Positions 1 to 8,785 of a stretch of DNA of 64,000 bases are shown here, piece by piece (within the stretch, counting starts at the first letter, position 1; every line of letters starts with the position of its first letter). The notes under the pieces were generated by a model. The model saw only the letters and a list, made by a program, of their open reading frames with translations. It did no database searches and was not told the origin of the DNA. The position numbers and the translations under genes were made by a program. Source of the DNA: an uncultured Sphingomonas sp. (GTDB lineage: Bacteria > Pseudomonadota > Alphaproteobacteria > Sphingomonadales > Sphingomonadaceae); contig NZ_CALMPA010000070.1 in NCBI RefSeq assembly GCF_937871615.1, positions 62,001 through 126,000 on the forward strand, in the 5' to 3' direction.

Positions 1-2537
1 GTCTGGCGCCCGGTGCCGTCCGCGCCCAGCCTGGCGGGGAGCGTCTGCGTCGGCGGCAGGCTGGGCGTATCCTCCTCGCCATCACCGTTCAGCGGCTTTA
101 CGCCCTCCTGCACGGCGCGACCGCCGAAGGTATAGGCGTCATAACCATCCGGGTTGGCCCGGCGCGCGAACCAGCCGACGCGCAGATCGACCGGCAGGTT
201 CGATGCGCCCCCGCCCGAGAGATAGCCGACGAACAGATCGAGCGGCACCGCCTTGGGGCGCACCAGCGCGCCCTTCGGCCCGCCCACCGTCGCGCGCATC
301 GTCGGCAGGCGATATTCGTCGAGCCGGAACGACTGGCTGGTGTAGATCGTGCGCTCGTTCTTGCCGGCGCCTGCGATCACGCGCAGATCATAGTCGCCCA
401 TCGGCGCGCCCTTTGGCGCGGTCCAACTCGTCTCGCCCGTGCCGTTCGCGTCGATCGTCAGCGGCAGATCGAATTCGGTATCCGATCCGCGATGCGACAG
501 CCGCAACGTGCCCGTGAAACCGGCGGGAATGGTGAAGCCCGCGCCGACGGGGTGGCGCACGATATGCTTCATGTGGATCGTTTCGCCGGCACGGACCAGC
601 GCGCGATCGAAGACGGTGTGGAAAATGTCGTCGGGCTTCGAATAGCCATAGGGCAGATCGAAATCATACGGGCGGATGCCGTCGCCCCATTCGGTGAGGG
701 TGAAGCTGAAATCGCCGCCCGCGCGGGCGGAGATCATCAGCGGATGCGCGGAGGAATTCTCGCCGCAGCCGCCATAGGTCTCCGGTTCGGGCAGCCCGCC
801 GGCCACCATCAGCGCGCCGGAACGGTCGGTCGCGCCGCGCGCCAGCGATTTGCCCGTGCAACTGTCGGTGATCGCGATCGCGGCGTTGGCGACGGGCTTG
901 CCGCTGTCGAGCGCGGTTACCCAGGCAAGGCTGCGCTCGCGGCCCCATTTGAAATGCACCGCCATGTTGGTGACGAGCGCGGACGCGGCGACATAGCGCG
1001 TGGCATCGCGGCCCAGCAGCGCGCGCCCCAGCACGGGGCTGGCAAGTTCGACGACATAGAAGCCGGGCTTGCCGAGCGGCACGCCGATTACCTCGAAATC
1101 GCGCCCCTTGCCGGGGAGCGCGACCGTGAGCGGTGCGCCCTTGCCGCCGAGAATCGCGGTGTCGCCGGTGTGGTTGACCTCCACCGTTTCCTTGCCGTGC
1201 GTAACGGTTTCATACCTGTTGTCGCCGGCTGATCCGACGCGGCGCAGCCATTCGGCGACATCGCGATCGCTGTTCGCGACGCGCAGCGCCTGTCCGCCGA
1301 CCGAAAGGTTGCGGCCCTGAAGCGCGGGCTCGACGTTTCGCACCGTGACCGGCAGCACGCCGCCTTCCTTCGCCTCAAGGATGCCGAATGGCGCGGCGAA
1401 TTTCACCAGCGGCGGGGCACGATCGAAGCGGATATCGAGCGGGAAACGCTCCGCATTGGAAAGCGCGCGGCCGCTTTCGTCCTTCACGCCCGGCGGCAAT
1501 ACCAGCTTCGCGGCGGTGTCGAACGGCAGCGGCGTGGGGAAGGAGATGTCGGCGATCGTCGCCTTTTTCCGATCGTCATCGCTGAACGTCGGCGCGATCG
1601 TCTTGCCGTCAGCGAGCGTGATGCGGATCGCCTGCGCGACCGACATCGGCACCGGGGCGGAGAAGCGCACCCACGCCTTTTCGACCGGGCTGCATCCGGC
1701 CTGAGGATTGACGCGCGAACATTCGAAACGCGCGGCGAACGGCTTGCGCACGGTGTAATCGAAACGCTGGTCGCTGCCGGCGCGCTTGCCGCCGGTGGCG
1801 GCGATGTTCGCACCCCACACCAGCGCCATGTCGCGCCCCGGCGGCAGGTTTCGGCGGCATTTCAGCGCGACGACGCTGCTGAGCGCGCGCTGCCGATCGG
1901 CCGCGGCGGCGGGCAGATCCTGCGCGATGCCGGCACTTTCGAGAAAATGCCTGACCTCCCAGCGATCCGTTCCCATCGCGCCGAGCAACTTGCCGGGCAG
2001 ATCGGCGGGAAGCACGTCGACCGGAATCTTCTCGCCGATGCCATCGACCGCGCAATAGGCGTTGGCCGCGACCGAGCGTGGGTCCGGCGCCATATTCGCC
2101 GCGACGAGGAAGGCCTGATCCTCCTCGATCTCGTCGCCGCCGCCCGACGGCAGCACCGCGCGCGCGACGGGGCCGCCGGCATCGACGGTGAAGCTCTGCG
2201 ATCCGGCGAGCGCATAGCCCGCGACGCTTTTCAGCCCCTCGACCGTTTTGAACGCGCAACTCGTGCCGCCGGGAAGCGGGCGGGCGAATTCATAAACCCA
2301 GGTCTGCTGATCGACCCAGCGGCCTTGCCCCGCGACCGGGCACTGCGTTGTCGCGGGCGCGGCGGCGCGCGGATCGCCCAGCGGCGCCATCGGCTGGCTG
2401 AAGCGCATCGTGAAACGCTCGATCGCGCCATCGCCGATGCCGGGCTGGGCGAGGATCACGCGCGGCGCATTGTCGCTGAGCGCCGCGACGGGGGTGATCG
2501 CCAGCGCGAGCAGGGCGAGCTTTGCCGCGAGCTTCAT
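1..2537 (-). CDS. Alpha-2-macroglobulin family protein (partial; C-terminal part lies beyond the left edge)
   Basis: An open frame runs from an ATG at 2537 to the window edge without a stop, giving about 845 residues. It begins with a signal peptide (MKLAAKLALL, small residues near 20, no lipobox Cys), so export to the periplasm is likely. The rest is a string of beta-rich segments typical of the N-terminal MG domains of bacterial alpha-2-macroglobulins, including the extended stretch around residues 690-800 with 'FDRALVRAGETIHMKHIVR'. Bacterial members usually exceed 1,600 residues, so the thioester or bait region, if present, is outside the window. GGGAGGA lies 5 bases before the ATG. The family traps or inhibits proteases and is often paired with penicillin-binding protein 1C, which is not visible here. 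Confidence 0.85.
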   Translation of the reverse strand, partial: MKLAAKLALLALAITPVAALSDNAPRVILAQPGIGDGAIERFTMRFSQPMAPLGDPRAAAPATTQCPVAGQGRWVDQQTWVYEFARPLPGGTSCAFKTVEGLKSVAGYALAGSQSFTVDAGGPVARAVLPSGGGDEIEEDQAFLVAANMAPDPRSVAANAYCAVDGIGEKIPVDVLPADLPGKLLGAMGTDRWEVRHFLESAGIAQDLPAAAADRQRALSSVVALKCRRNLPPGRDMALVWGANIAATGGKRAGSDQRFDYTVRKPFAARFECSRVNPQAGCSPVEKAWVRFSAPVPMSVAQAIRITLADGKTIAPTFSDDDRKKATIADISFPTPLPFDTAAKLVLPPGVKDESGRALSNAERFPLDIRFDRAPPLVKFAAPFGILEAKEGGVLPVTVRNVEPALQGRNLSVGGQALRVANSDRDVAEWLRRVGSAGDNRYETVTHGKETVEVNHTGDTAILGGKGAPLTVALPGKGRDFEVIGVPLGKPGFYVVELASPVLGRALLGRDATRYVAASALVTNMAVHFKWGRERSLAWVTALDSGKPVANAAIAITDSCTGKSLARGATDRSGALMVAGGLPEPETYGGCGENSSAHPLMISARAGGDFSFTLTEWGDGIRPYDFDLPYGYSKPDDIFHTVFDRALVRAGETIHMKHIVRHPVGAGFTIPAGFTGTLRLSHRGSDTEFDLPLTIDANGTGETSWTAPKGAPMGDYDLRVIAGAGKNERTIYTSQSFRLDEYRLPTMRATVGGPKGALVRPKAVPLDLFVGYLSGGGASNLPVDLRVGWFARRANPDGYDAYTFGGRAVQEGVKPLNGDGEEDTPSLPPTQTLPARLGADGTGRQ

Positions 2538-2626
2538 GAATATCCTCCCGAGACGGTCATGACGCTATCGGCAGGAGGGGGCTCAAGTCCAGTACGAAAA
2601 ACGTTAGTTTGTCATATGGTTGGAGC

Positions 2627-3580
2627 CTAGCGACGGAGCCAGTGCTTGCGCAGGAAATAGATCACGATCCCCGTCGAGATCGCCACGCAGGCGATTATGA
2701 TCGCATCGAACGCCCATGGTTTTTGCGCATAGGGCAGCCCCTCCACGTTCATCCCATAGAGCCCGGTGATGAAGGTGAGCGGCAGGAACACCATCGCGGC
2801 GATCGCGATGATGAGGCTGCGCGTGTCGATCAGTTCGGCGCGCAGGTCGGTCAGCGTTTCGTGGATCAGGCTCGATCGTTCGCGGATCGCCTCCAGTTCC
2901 TCGGCCATGCGCGCGGCGCGATCGGCGGCTGCGGCGACATGCGCGCGATCATCCGTGGCGAGCCAGTCGCCCGGCAATTGGGCCATCTTTTCCAGCGCGG
3001 CGCGTTGCGGATTGAGGAAACGGCGATAGCCGATCGCCGCGATCCGGACATGCGTGACGCGGCGGCGCAGCTCGAACACGCGATCGGCATCGAGCTGCTG
3101 CTCGCAATCGTCGATCTGGTCGCCGAGATCCGCGACGACGGGATCGAGATCATTGGTGATGGCGGTGGCGAAAGCGGTGATGAGATCGCCGGGATCGCTG
3201 ACCGTTCCGTCCCGCACCGCCTGTTCGACGGTATCGGTCGCGATCAGATGCTTGCGCGTGACCGATATCACACGCCCCCTGGTTGCCCAGATCCGCACCG
3301 AGGCGAGGAGATCGGATGAATCGATATCCTCCTGCGTCCGCCCGCGCAGGTTGAGAAAGGCCCCCGCCGCGAAGCCATCGCAGCGCGGGCGCGTTTCCTG
3401 CGCGATCAGCGCCTCGACGAGATATTCCGGCAGTTGCGCCTGATCGCGCAGCCATGCCGCGGCCTCGGCATTGGTGGCGGACAGGTGAATCCACGCCAGC
3501 CGGGCGGAGCCGTCGAGCGCGTCCTTCACGGAGACGCGCTCAGCCTTGCCGTCGGCGATGCGATAGCCGAATCCGCTCAC
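2627..3580 (-). CDS. CorA/ZntB-family divalent metal transporter
   Basis: 317 residues from a GTG start that overlaps the stop of the upstream siroheme gene (GTGA). The N-terminal two thirds are a charged cytoplasmic alpha/beta then helical region. Two membrane helices close the protein, at about 255-275 and 290-310, and the first ends in the family signature GMN inside 'GLYGMNVEG'. This is the layout of CorA/ZntB pentameric channels. A length near 320 and the sequence 'IHLSATNAEAAAWLRDQ' near the start favour the ZntB branch (zinc export or import, disputed in the literature) over Mg-type CorA. The true substrate cannot be read from sequence. It is co-transcribed with cysG and lysA. Confidence 0.85.
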   Translation of the reverse strand: MSGFGYRIADGKAERVSVKDALDGSARLAWIHLSATNAEAAAWLRDQAQLPEYLVEALIAQETRPRCDGFAAGAFLNLRGRTQEDIDSSDLLASVRIWATRGRVISVTRKHLIATDTVEQAVRDGTVSDPGDLITAFATAITNDLDPVVADLGDQIDDCEQQLDADRVFELRRRVTHVRIAAIGYRRFLNPQRAALEKMAQLPGDWLATDDRAHVAAAADRAARMAEELEAIRERSSLIHETLTDLRAELIDTRSLIIAIAAMVFLPLTFITGLYGMNVEGLPYAQKPWAFDAIIIACVAISTGIVIYFLRKHWLRR

Positions 3581-4329
3581 AGCATCTCCACGTCCACGGT
3601 CAATCCAGGCGCGGCGCCGGGCGGCGCGGCGGCGCATTCGATCCGTATCGCGTCGGCGCGGGCGCGGTCGAGGATGGCGCGCGGCACGTTCGCGCGATGC
3701 GTGACGCGATCGGCATTGGCGAGCGCGCGCGCCTCGCGCAGCGTGAGATCGTCGGGGTCGGCGGAGCGCAGGCGGAGCGTGACGGATGCGCTGCCGGTCG
3801 CCGCTGGTTCTGGCGGTCGCGCATCGGGCGCATCGCCCTGGTCGCGCAGCGGATCGAGCGCGCCACCCGCCGCCAGCGCGTCGCCGATCGCGCGGCGCCG
3901 TTCGCCCGCCTGCGGATAAACCGCGCGCCACGCCGGGCGCGCGGCACGGAGCGCGTTCGCCAGCGCGCCGAGTCGCGCCGGCAATAGCGCCTCCAGCCGC
4001 TGCCGCAGCGCCGCAGCCAGCCCCGCCGAGGCGCCGCCGGTGCCGATCGCGACGATCACGGGTGCGCGATCGACGATCGCCGGCAGCGTGAAATCGCACA
4101 GATCGGGCCGGTCGACCGCATTGACCAGCACGCCGCGCGCGCGGAGCCGCGCCACCGCCGCCTCGTCATCGACGACGATGGCGAGCGCGGCATCATCCGC
4201 CTCGCCCACCACGATCGCGCCCGCGCGCTCCAGCAGCCGGCGCTTCGCGTCGGCGGCGTCGCCTTTCCCCACCAGAATCACCGGCCGCCCCTCCAGCCGG
4301 ACGAACAGGGGAAAAGCCGGGAGCGTCAC
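3577..4329 (-). CDS. cysG: Siroheme synthase, precorrin-2 dehydrogenase/ferrochelatase half (CysG N-terminal/Met8-like) with a truncated methyltransferase-like tail
   Basis: 250 residues. Residues 1-150 follow the CysG N-terminal fold: 'FPLFVRLEGRPVILVGKGDAA' is the NAD-binding turn, and 'LVNAVDRPDLCDFTLPAIVDR' is the conserved second block of precorrin-2 dehydrogenase/sirohydrochlorin ferrochelatase. The product would be siroheme for sulfite or nitrite reductases. After a linker, residues about 183-230 ('DDLTLREARALANADRV') resemble the first 50 residues of the uroporphyrinogen-III methyltransferase (SUMT) domain of full-length CysG. The Gly-rich SAM motif and the rest of that domain are missing. 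The ATG overlaps the lysA stop (ATGA), and the gene reads into the ZntB-like gene. Confidence 0.85.
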   Translation of the reverse strand: MTLPAFPLFVRLEGRPVILVGKGDAADAKRRLLERAGAIVVGEADDAALAIVVDDEAAVARLRARGVLVNAVDRPDLCDFTLPAIVDRAPVIVAIGTGGASAGLAAALRQRLEALLPARLGALANALRAARPAWRAVYPQAGERRRAIGDALAAGGALDPLRDQGDAPDARPPEPAATGSASVTLRLRSADPDDLTLREARALANADRVTHRANVPRAILDRARADAIRIECAAAPPGAAPGLTVDVEML

Positions 4330-5582
4330 AGCCAGTCGGGCACCCGTTCCGCATCGAGGATCGTCTCGGCGGCGATGCGATCGGCGACCACGACATAGCG
4401 ATCGCCATCCACCAGAACCTCGGGCACCAGCGGGCGGCTGTTATAGGTGGAGGCCATGGTCGCGCCATAAGCGCCCGCGGTGCGGAAAATGCCGAGATCG
4501 CCGCGCTTCACCTGGTCGATCTCGCGCCCCATCGCGAAGGTGTCGCCGGTTTCGCACACCGGGCCGGCGATATTGGCGATCATCGTCTCCCCGTTCGGGC
4601 GCACGGCGGAGAAATCATGCCATGCGTCATACATCGCCGGGCGCGCGAGATCGTTCATCGCCGCATCGACGATGACATAGGGATGCACCACGCCGGGCTT
4701 CACCCAGATCACCTCGGTGAGCAGCACGCCGGCATTGCCCGCGATGACGCGCCCCGGCTCGAACATCAGCTCGACATCCCAGCCCGCCGTCGCCCGAGCG
4801 ACCATCGCGCCGTAATCCGCCGGCGAGGGCGGCAGATCGAGCGGCTTGTACGGCACGCCCAGCCCGCCGCCGAGATCGACATGGGTGATCGCGTGGCCGC
4901 GCGCGCGCAGCGCCGCGACCAGTTCGCCGACGCGGCGATAGGCCGCTTCAAGCGGGGCGAGATCGAACAACTGGCTGCCGATATGAATCGCCACGCCGCG
5001 CAGATTCAGCCCGTCAAGCGGCGCGAGCCGGTCGAAGATCGCGGGCGCGAGGTCGATCGGCACGCCGAACTTGTTGTCCTTCTTGCCGGTGGAGATCTTG
5101 GCATGGGTGCCGGCATCGACATCGGGGTTGACCCGCAGCACGGCGGGCGCGGAAAGCCCACGCGCGGCGGCCAGCGCGGCCAGCACCACGCCTTCTTCCT
5201 CCAGCTCAAGATTGAACTGGCCGATCCCGGCCTCAAGCCCGCGGATCAGTTCGCGATCGGTCTTGCCGACGCCGGAGAACACGATGTCTTGCGCCGGCAT
5301 CCCGGCGGCCAGCGCACGCGCCATCTCGCCGCCGGACACCACGTCCGCGCCATAGCCTTCGTCGGCCAGCACGCGCAGCACGCCGATATTGGGATTGGCC
5401 TTGATCGCATAAGCGAGGTGCACCCGCCCGGCGGGCTTCAGGCCGTCACGAAACACCTGCGCGTGGCGCCTGAGCGTCGCGGCGGAATAGACATAGACCG
5501 GCGTGCCCACCTCGGCAGCGATCTTCGCCAGCGGCACGCCCTCGCAATGAAGCGCGCCGTCGATCTGCGTGAAATGGTCCAT
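4326..5582 (-). CDS. lysA: Diaminopimelate decarboxylase
   Basis: 418 residues, the usual length for LysA. The enzyme decarboxylates meso-diaminopimelate to L-lysine in the cytoplasm using PLP. K61 in 'HLAYAIKANPN' is the Schiff-base lysine. Other family blocks are 'GGEMARAL', 'HIGSQ', the phosphate-binding 'DLGGGLGVPY', 'EPGRVIAGNAG' and the dimer-interface 'CETGDTFA'. The ATG shares one base with the TGA of the upstream small lipoprotein gene (TGATG), and the stop overlaps the cysG start. The order argH / lipoprotein / lysA is a familiar alphaproteobacterial arrangement. Confidence 0.97.
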   Translation of the reverse strand: MDHFTQIDGALHCEGVPLAKIAAEVGTPVYVYSAATLRRHAQVFRDGLKPAGRVHLAYAIKANPNIGVLRVLADEGYGADVVSGGEMARALAAGMPAQDIVFSGVGKTDRELIRGLEAGIGQFNLELEEEGVVLAALAAARGLSAPAVLRVNPDVDAGTHAKISTGKKDNKFGVPIDLAPAIFDRLAPLDGLNLRGVAIHIGSQLFDLAPLEAAYRRVGELVAALRARGHAITHVDLGGGLGVPYKPLDLPPSPADYGAMVARATAGWDVELMFEPGRVIAGNAGVLLTEVIWVKPGVVHPYVIVDAAMNDLARPAMYDAWHDFSAVRPNGETMIANIAGPVCETGDTFAMGREIDQVKRGDLGIFRTAGAYGATMASTYNSRPLVPEVLVDGDRYVVVADRIAAETILDAERVPDWL

Positions 5583-5839
5583 CAGCGCGGCGGCAGGTCG
5601 AATTGATCCGACCGGCGATCCATGGAGTTGGTGAGCAATTCGTCGCCGCGCCCCGGACGGGCCTGAACCGACGGGCGGATGAGCTGGTTGGCGGTGGGCC
5701 GCGCATCCGCGCCATAAGACGCTGGCGGCAGGCTATCCCCCTTTGCCGGCTGCAATCCGTGCGCGCGGCCACAGGCGGCGAGCAGCAGGAGCGAGGCGAG
5801 CATCGCCCCTTGCTTCACTGATAGGCGCTTCATCGTCAT
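5582..5839 (-). CDS. Small lipoprotein between argH and lysA
   Basis: 85 residues. The start is MKRLSVKQ after a signal-type stretch, or two codons earlier where the ATG overlaps the argH stop. The signal peptide ends in a lipobox 'LLAAC' with the lipidated Cys at residue 23. The mature part is about 60 residues, rich in Pro, Asp and Arg, with no fold I recognise. It matches the small uncharacterised lipoprotein commonly encoded between argH and lysA in Alphaproteobacteria. The second ATG (5833) is better spaced from GGAGA than the first. Overlaps on both sides suggest strict co-translation. No function can be assigned. Confidence 0.8.
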   Translation of the reverse strand: MTMKRLSVKQGAMLASLLLLAACGRAHGLQPAKGDSLPPASYGADARPTANQLIRPSVQARPGRGDELLTNSMDRRSDQFDLPPR

Positions 5840-7215
5840 TCTCCCCGCGCGGCGCGGATCGCCGCGCGCACATTATCGGGCGCGGTGCCGCCGAAGCTCG
5901 TCCGGCTAGCGACCGAGGCATCGACCGAGAGCACCGAATAGACGCGATCATCGATCCGCGCGTCGATCGCCTGCAGATCGGCGAGCGGCACCTTGTCCAG
6001 CGTCACGGCCAGCGCCTCGGCCCGCGCCACCGCACGCCCGGTGATATGATGCGCCTCGCGGAACGGCACATTCGCCTCGCGTACCAGCCAGTCGGCAAGG
6101 TCGGTGGCGGTGGCATAGCCGCTTTCCGCCAGCCCGCGCATCCGATCGGTGCGGAAGGTGGCGCTTGCGATCATCCCGGTCATCGCCGCGATGCTCAGGC
6201 CCAGCAGATCGTGGCATTCGAACACCGGGGGCTTATCGTCCTGCATGTCCTTGGAATAAGCCAGCGGCAGCCCCTTCATCGTCACCATCAGGCTGACGAG
6301 GCAGCCGGTGATCCGCCCGGCATGGCCGCGCACCAGCTCGGCGGCGTCGGGGTTGCGCTTCTGCGGCATGATCGAGCTGCCGGTGGACCATTGGTCGCTC
6401 AAGCTGACGAAGCCGAACGGCTGCGAGGCCCACAACACGAATTCCTCGGCGAGCCGCGACAGATGCAGGGAGCATTGCGCGGCTGAGGTAAGATATTCGA
6501 TCGCGAAATCACGATCGGAAACCGCGTCGAGCGAATTGCGCGTCGGCCCGTCGAAGCCGAGCGCCGCGGCGGTCGCCTGGCGATCGAGCGGGAAGCCGGT
6601 GCCCGCGAGCGCGGCCGAACCAAGCGGGCACAGGTTCATCCGCGCCCGCGCGTCGCGGAAGCGCGCCGCGTCGCGCGCGATCATCTCGTGATAGGCCATC
6701 AGGTGATGGCCAAGCGTCACCGGCTGGGCGGACTGGAGGTGGGTGAAGCCGGGCATCACGTCACCGGCGTGCTGCTCCGCGCGCGCCAGCAGCGCGGCGT
6801 CGAGCGCATCGAGCGCGGCGAGCGTCTGGTCGATCGCGTCGCGCACCCACAGGCGAAAATCGGTCGCCACCTGATCGTTGCGGCTGCGCGCGGTATGCAG
6901 CCGCCCCGCGACCGGGCCGATCGCCTCGGCGAGCTTCGCCTCGGTCAGCATGTGAATGTCTTCGAGCGTCAGATCATCCGGCACGCCGTTTGCGGCATAA
7001 TCGGCGGCGACCGTGTCCAGCCCCGCGCTGATCGTCGCCGCATCGTCCGCGCTGACCACGCCTTGTGCAGCCAGCATCGCGACATGCGCTTTCGACGCGG
7101 TGACATCCTGCCGCCACATCCGCTTGTCGAACGGAATCGAGGCGTTAATCTCACGCATGACGGCGGCGGGGCCTTCGGCGAAGCGCCCGCCCCACATCTG
7201 ATTGGAACTGCTCAT
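5836..7215 (-). CDS. argH: Argininosuccinate lyase
   Basis: 459 residues from the ATG at 7215 ('[15 protein letters not shown]', the classic ArgH start). It cleaves argininosuccinate to arginine and fumarate, the last step of arginine synthesis. The superfamily signature '[12 protein letters not shown]' carries the flexible catalytic Ser loop, and '[12 protein letters not shown]' and '[11 protein letters not shown]' are the other two conserved regions. The frame stays open upstream as a longer ORF, but homology begins at this ATG. No good ribosome-binding site precedes it, because GAGGAG is 24 or more bases away. The start codon also overlaps that of the divergent TlpA-like gene, so a leaderless transcript is likely. 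Confidence 0.97.
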   Translation of the reverse strand: MSSSNQMWGGRFAEGPAAVMREINASIPFDKRMWRQDVTASKAHVAMLAAQGVVSADDAATISAGLDTVAADYAANGVPDDLTLEDIHMLTEAKLAEAIGPVAGRLHTARSRNDQVATDFRLWVRDAIDQTLAALDALDAALLARAEQHAGDVMPGFTHLQSAQPVTLGHHLMAYHEMIARDAARFRDARARMNLCPLGSAALAGTGFPLDRQATAAALGFDGPTRNSLDAVSDRDFAIEYLTSAAQCSLHLSRLAEEFVLWASQPFGFVSLSDQWSTGSSIMPQKRNPDAAELVRGHAGRITGCLVSLMVTMKGLPLAYSKDMQDDKPPVFECHDLLGLSIAAMTGMIASATFRTDRMRGLAESGYATATDLADWLVREANVPFREAHHITGRAVARAEALAVTLDKVPLADLQAIDARIDDRVYSVLSVDASVASRTSFGGTAPDNVRAAIRAARGE

Positions 7216-7807
7216 GGCATCGCGTTCGGCTATTGTCTGTCTCCTCGGGCTGGCGCTGGCAGCCAGCGGCTGCGATAGGCAAAGGGCCGCCGGCGGGCAA
7301 GCGACCGTGGCGGCGGACAATGCGATTGCGCCGGATGAAATGATCGCATCGAAGCCAGCGCCGGGCGAAAGCGGCAAGGTCGATCGCACGCAGCGCGGCG
7401 AACGGGCGATTGATGCCGCATTCTACACCCCCGCTGGCGAACGCGTGAAGCTGGAGGATTTTCGCGGCAAGCCGGTGCTGCTGAACCTGTGGGCGACGTG
7501 GTGCGCGCCATGCGTGAAGGAGCTTCCCAGCCTCGACGCGCTGGCAACGCAACTCGGCGATCGCGTGCAGGTGCTGGCGGTGAGCCAGGATATGCAGCCG
7601 GAGAAGGTGGCGCCCTTCGTCGCCGCGCGCCGCCTTCACCGGATCGCGCCTTATACCGATGCCGATATGCGGCTGAGCCTTGGCTATCGGGTCAATCTCC
7701 CCACGACGATCCTGTTCGACGCGAAGGGGCGCGAGGTCTGGCGCGTTTCCGGGGCGATGGACTGGACCGCGCCCGCGACGCGCAAATTGCTCGACGAGGC
7801 GAGCTGA
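7214..7807 (+). CDS. TlpA/ResA-family thioredoxin-like lipoprotein
   Basis: 198 residues. The start '[20 protein letters not shown]' is a lipoprotein signal with the lipobox Cys at about residue 20, so the protein is anchored facing the periplasm. A linker of about 55 residues follows, then a thioredoxin fold with the redox motif WCAPC in '[17 protein letters not shown]' and the cis-Pro '[10 protein letters not shown]'. TlpA-type proteins reduce periplasmic disulfides, for example in cytochrome oxidase copper-site or cytochrome c assembly. The ATG is chosen over an in-frame TTG four codons upstream because the signal peptide begins there. Its ATG and that of argH share the palindrome CATG. 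Confidence 0.9.
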   Translation: MASRSAIVCLLGLALAASGCDRQRAAGGQATVAADNAIAPDEMIASKPAPGESGKVDRTQRGERAIDAAFYTPAGERVKLEDFRGKPVLLNLWATWCAPCVKELPSLDALATQLGDRVQVLAVSQDMQPEKVAPFVAARRLHRIAPYTDADMRLSLGYRVNLPTTILFDAKGREVWRVSGAMDWTAPATRKLLDEAS

Positions 7808-7870
7808 GCGGCCGGCATTGATCGCAAGCATCGGGAAGCGGGCGCCCCGCGAATCCGGCAGGAAAAGGGC

Positions 7871-8368
7871 ATGGAGACGAACATGACCCAGCCTTTGCCA
7901 ATGATGAAGATCGCGTCCCCGGTCGGCGTGCTCACTTTGGTCGCCGATGGCGATTCGCTCGTCGCGATCCTGTGGGAGAATGACGATCCCGCCCGCGTGC
8001 CGTTGCCGCCGACAGTGACGGCGGCAGCGCATCCGGTGCTGGTGGAGGCCGGCCGGCAGCTTGGCGAATATTTCGTCGGGCGCCGCCGCGCATTCGATCT
8101 GCCGCTGCGCTTTCGCGGCACCGAGTTTCAGCGCGCGGTATGGGCCAAGCTGCTAGCGATCCCGTTCGGGGAGACATCGAGCTATGGCGCGATCGCCCGT
8201 GCGCTTGGCCGCCCCGGCGCGGCGCGCGCGGTGGGGGCGGCGAACGGGCGCAACCCGATCTCGATCGTCGCGCCATGCCATCGCGTCATCGGCGCGAACG
8301 GCGCGATCACCGGGTTCGCGGGCGGGCTGGCGGCGAAAGAGACGCTGCTTGCGCTGGAGCGACGGTAA
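7871..8368 (+). CDS. ogt: Methylated-DNA--protein-cysteine S-methyltransferase
   Basis: 165 residues (161 if the second ATG at 7883 is used). This is a suicide repair protein that moves the methyl group of O6-methylguanine onto its own cysteine. The active-site motif PCHRV sits in 'ISIVAPCHRVIGANG', followed by the 'GFAGGLAAKETLL' block. The helix-turn-helix part 'FGETSSYGAIARALGRPGAARAVG' is intact. The short N-terminal domain and the lack of an Ada N-terminal zinc module point to the Ogt class. It lies 63 bases after the TlpA-like gene in the same direction. Confidence 0.95.
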   Translation: METNMTQPLPMMKIASPVGVLTLVADGDSLVAILWENDDPARVPLPPTVTAAAHPVLVEAGRQLGEYFVGRRRAFDLPLRFRGTEFQRAVWAKLLAIPFGETSSYGAIARALGRPGAARAVGAANGRNPISIVAPCHRVIGANGAITGFAGGLAAKETLLALERR

Positions 8369-8464
8369 GCGCCACAGGCGCGGCGAACGGAAGGAGCGGG
8401 ACGGAGCCGCTGGCCGCCCGGCGCGTTGATCTGCAGAACCCGGTTTCGATTACGAGTTTTCGCG

Positions 8465-8596
8465 ATGCGCCAGGACGTTGGCTATATTTTGCTGGTTTTG
8501 CTTCTGCTCGCGGCGATCGCGGGGGCTGTGTTGTTCCTCCGCCATCGCGAGCGCGAACATGCCCGGATATGGGGGCGCAACCGCCGTCGCCGCTAG
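8465..8596 (+). CDS. Putative single-pass membrane microprotein (43 aa)
   Basis: An ATG at 8465 opens 43 codons: five polar residues, one hydrophobic helix at about residues 7-25 ('GYILLVLLLLAAIAGAVLFL'), then a strongly basic tail rich in Arg and His. The positive-inside rule puts the C-terminus in the cytoplasm. The TAG stop is the first three bases of the palindromic repeat element that follows. The ribosome-binding site is weak (ACGAG). I do not recognise a family. It could be a real membrane microprotein or a chance frame; the clear transmembrane/basic-tail pattern makes it worth listing. Confidence 0.4.
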   Translation: MRQDVGYILLVLLLLAAIAGAVLFLRHREREHARIWGRNRRRR

Positions 8597-8742
8597 GGCC
8601 GACCGCCATTCAGGCCATGCCGGCCTGCAAATGGCGGTTTCCCGCGCTTTCCGGTGCTCACGTACCTTTAGTACGCTGCGTTTGCGGGTCGCGGGAAACC
8701 GCCATTTTCGGCTCGACCTGACCCGAATGTCGATCAGCCCTA
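8594..8742. repeat. Palindromic intergenic element, copy 1
   Basis: 149 bp starting TAGGGCCGAC and ending CAGCCCTA. Nested dyads fold the whole unit: outer ends (TAGGGC/GCCCTA), a middle arm AAATGGCGGTTTC with GAAACCGCCATTT, and a centre CGTAC-cttta-GTACG. About 115 central bases match copy 2 at 29283-29433 with roughly half a dozen differences. It lies between the 43-aa frame and bioF. The short frames inside it are by-products of the repeat. Confidence 0.85.
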
Positions 8743-8785
8743 CGGTCGGCGTGACGTGATCCGAATGGCGCACATCCCTCGCGCC

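Noticed and set aside
3581..4099. N-terminal extension of the CorA/ZntB-like protein in the same frame to 4099.
   Set aside because: It is Arg/Ala-rich low-complexity sequence antiparallel in meaning to the siroheme gene; homology starts at the GTG overlapping the previous stop.
7202..7213. TTG at 7202 as start of the TlpA-like protein.
   Set aside because: The ATG at 7214 starts directly at the lipoprotein signal; the four extra residues (MELL) add nothing expected.
8594..8760. Short open frames on both strands within the palindromic element, nearly identical to frames in the second copy.
   Set aside because: Their similarity comes from the repeat itself. They lack start signals and a protein-like pattern of substitutions.
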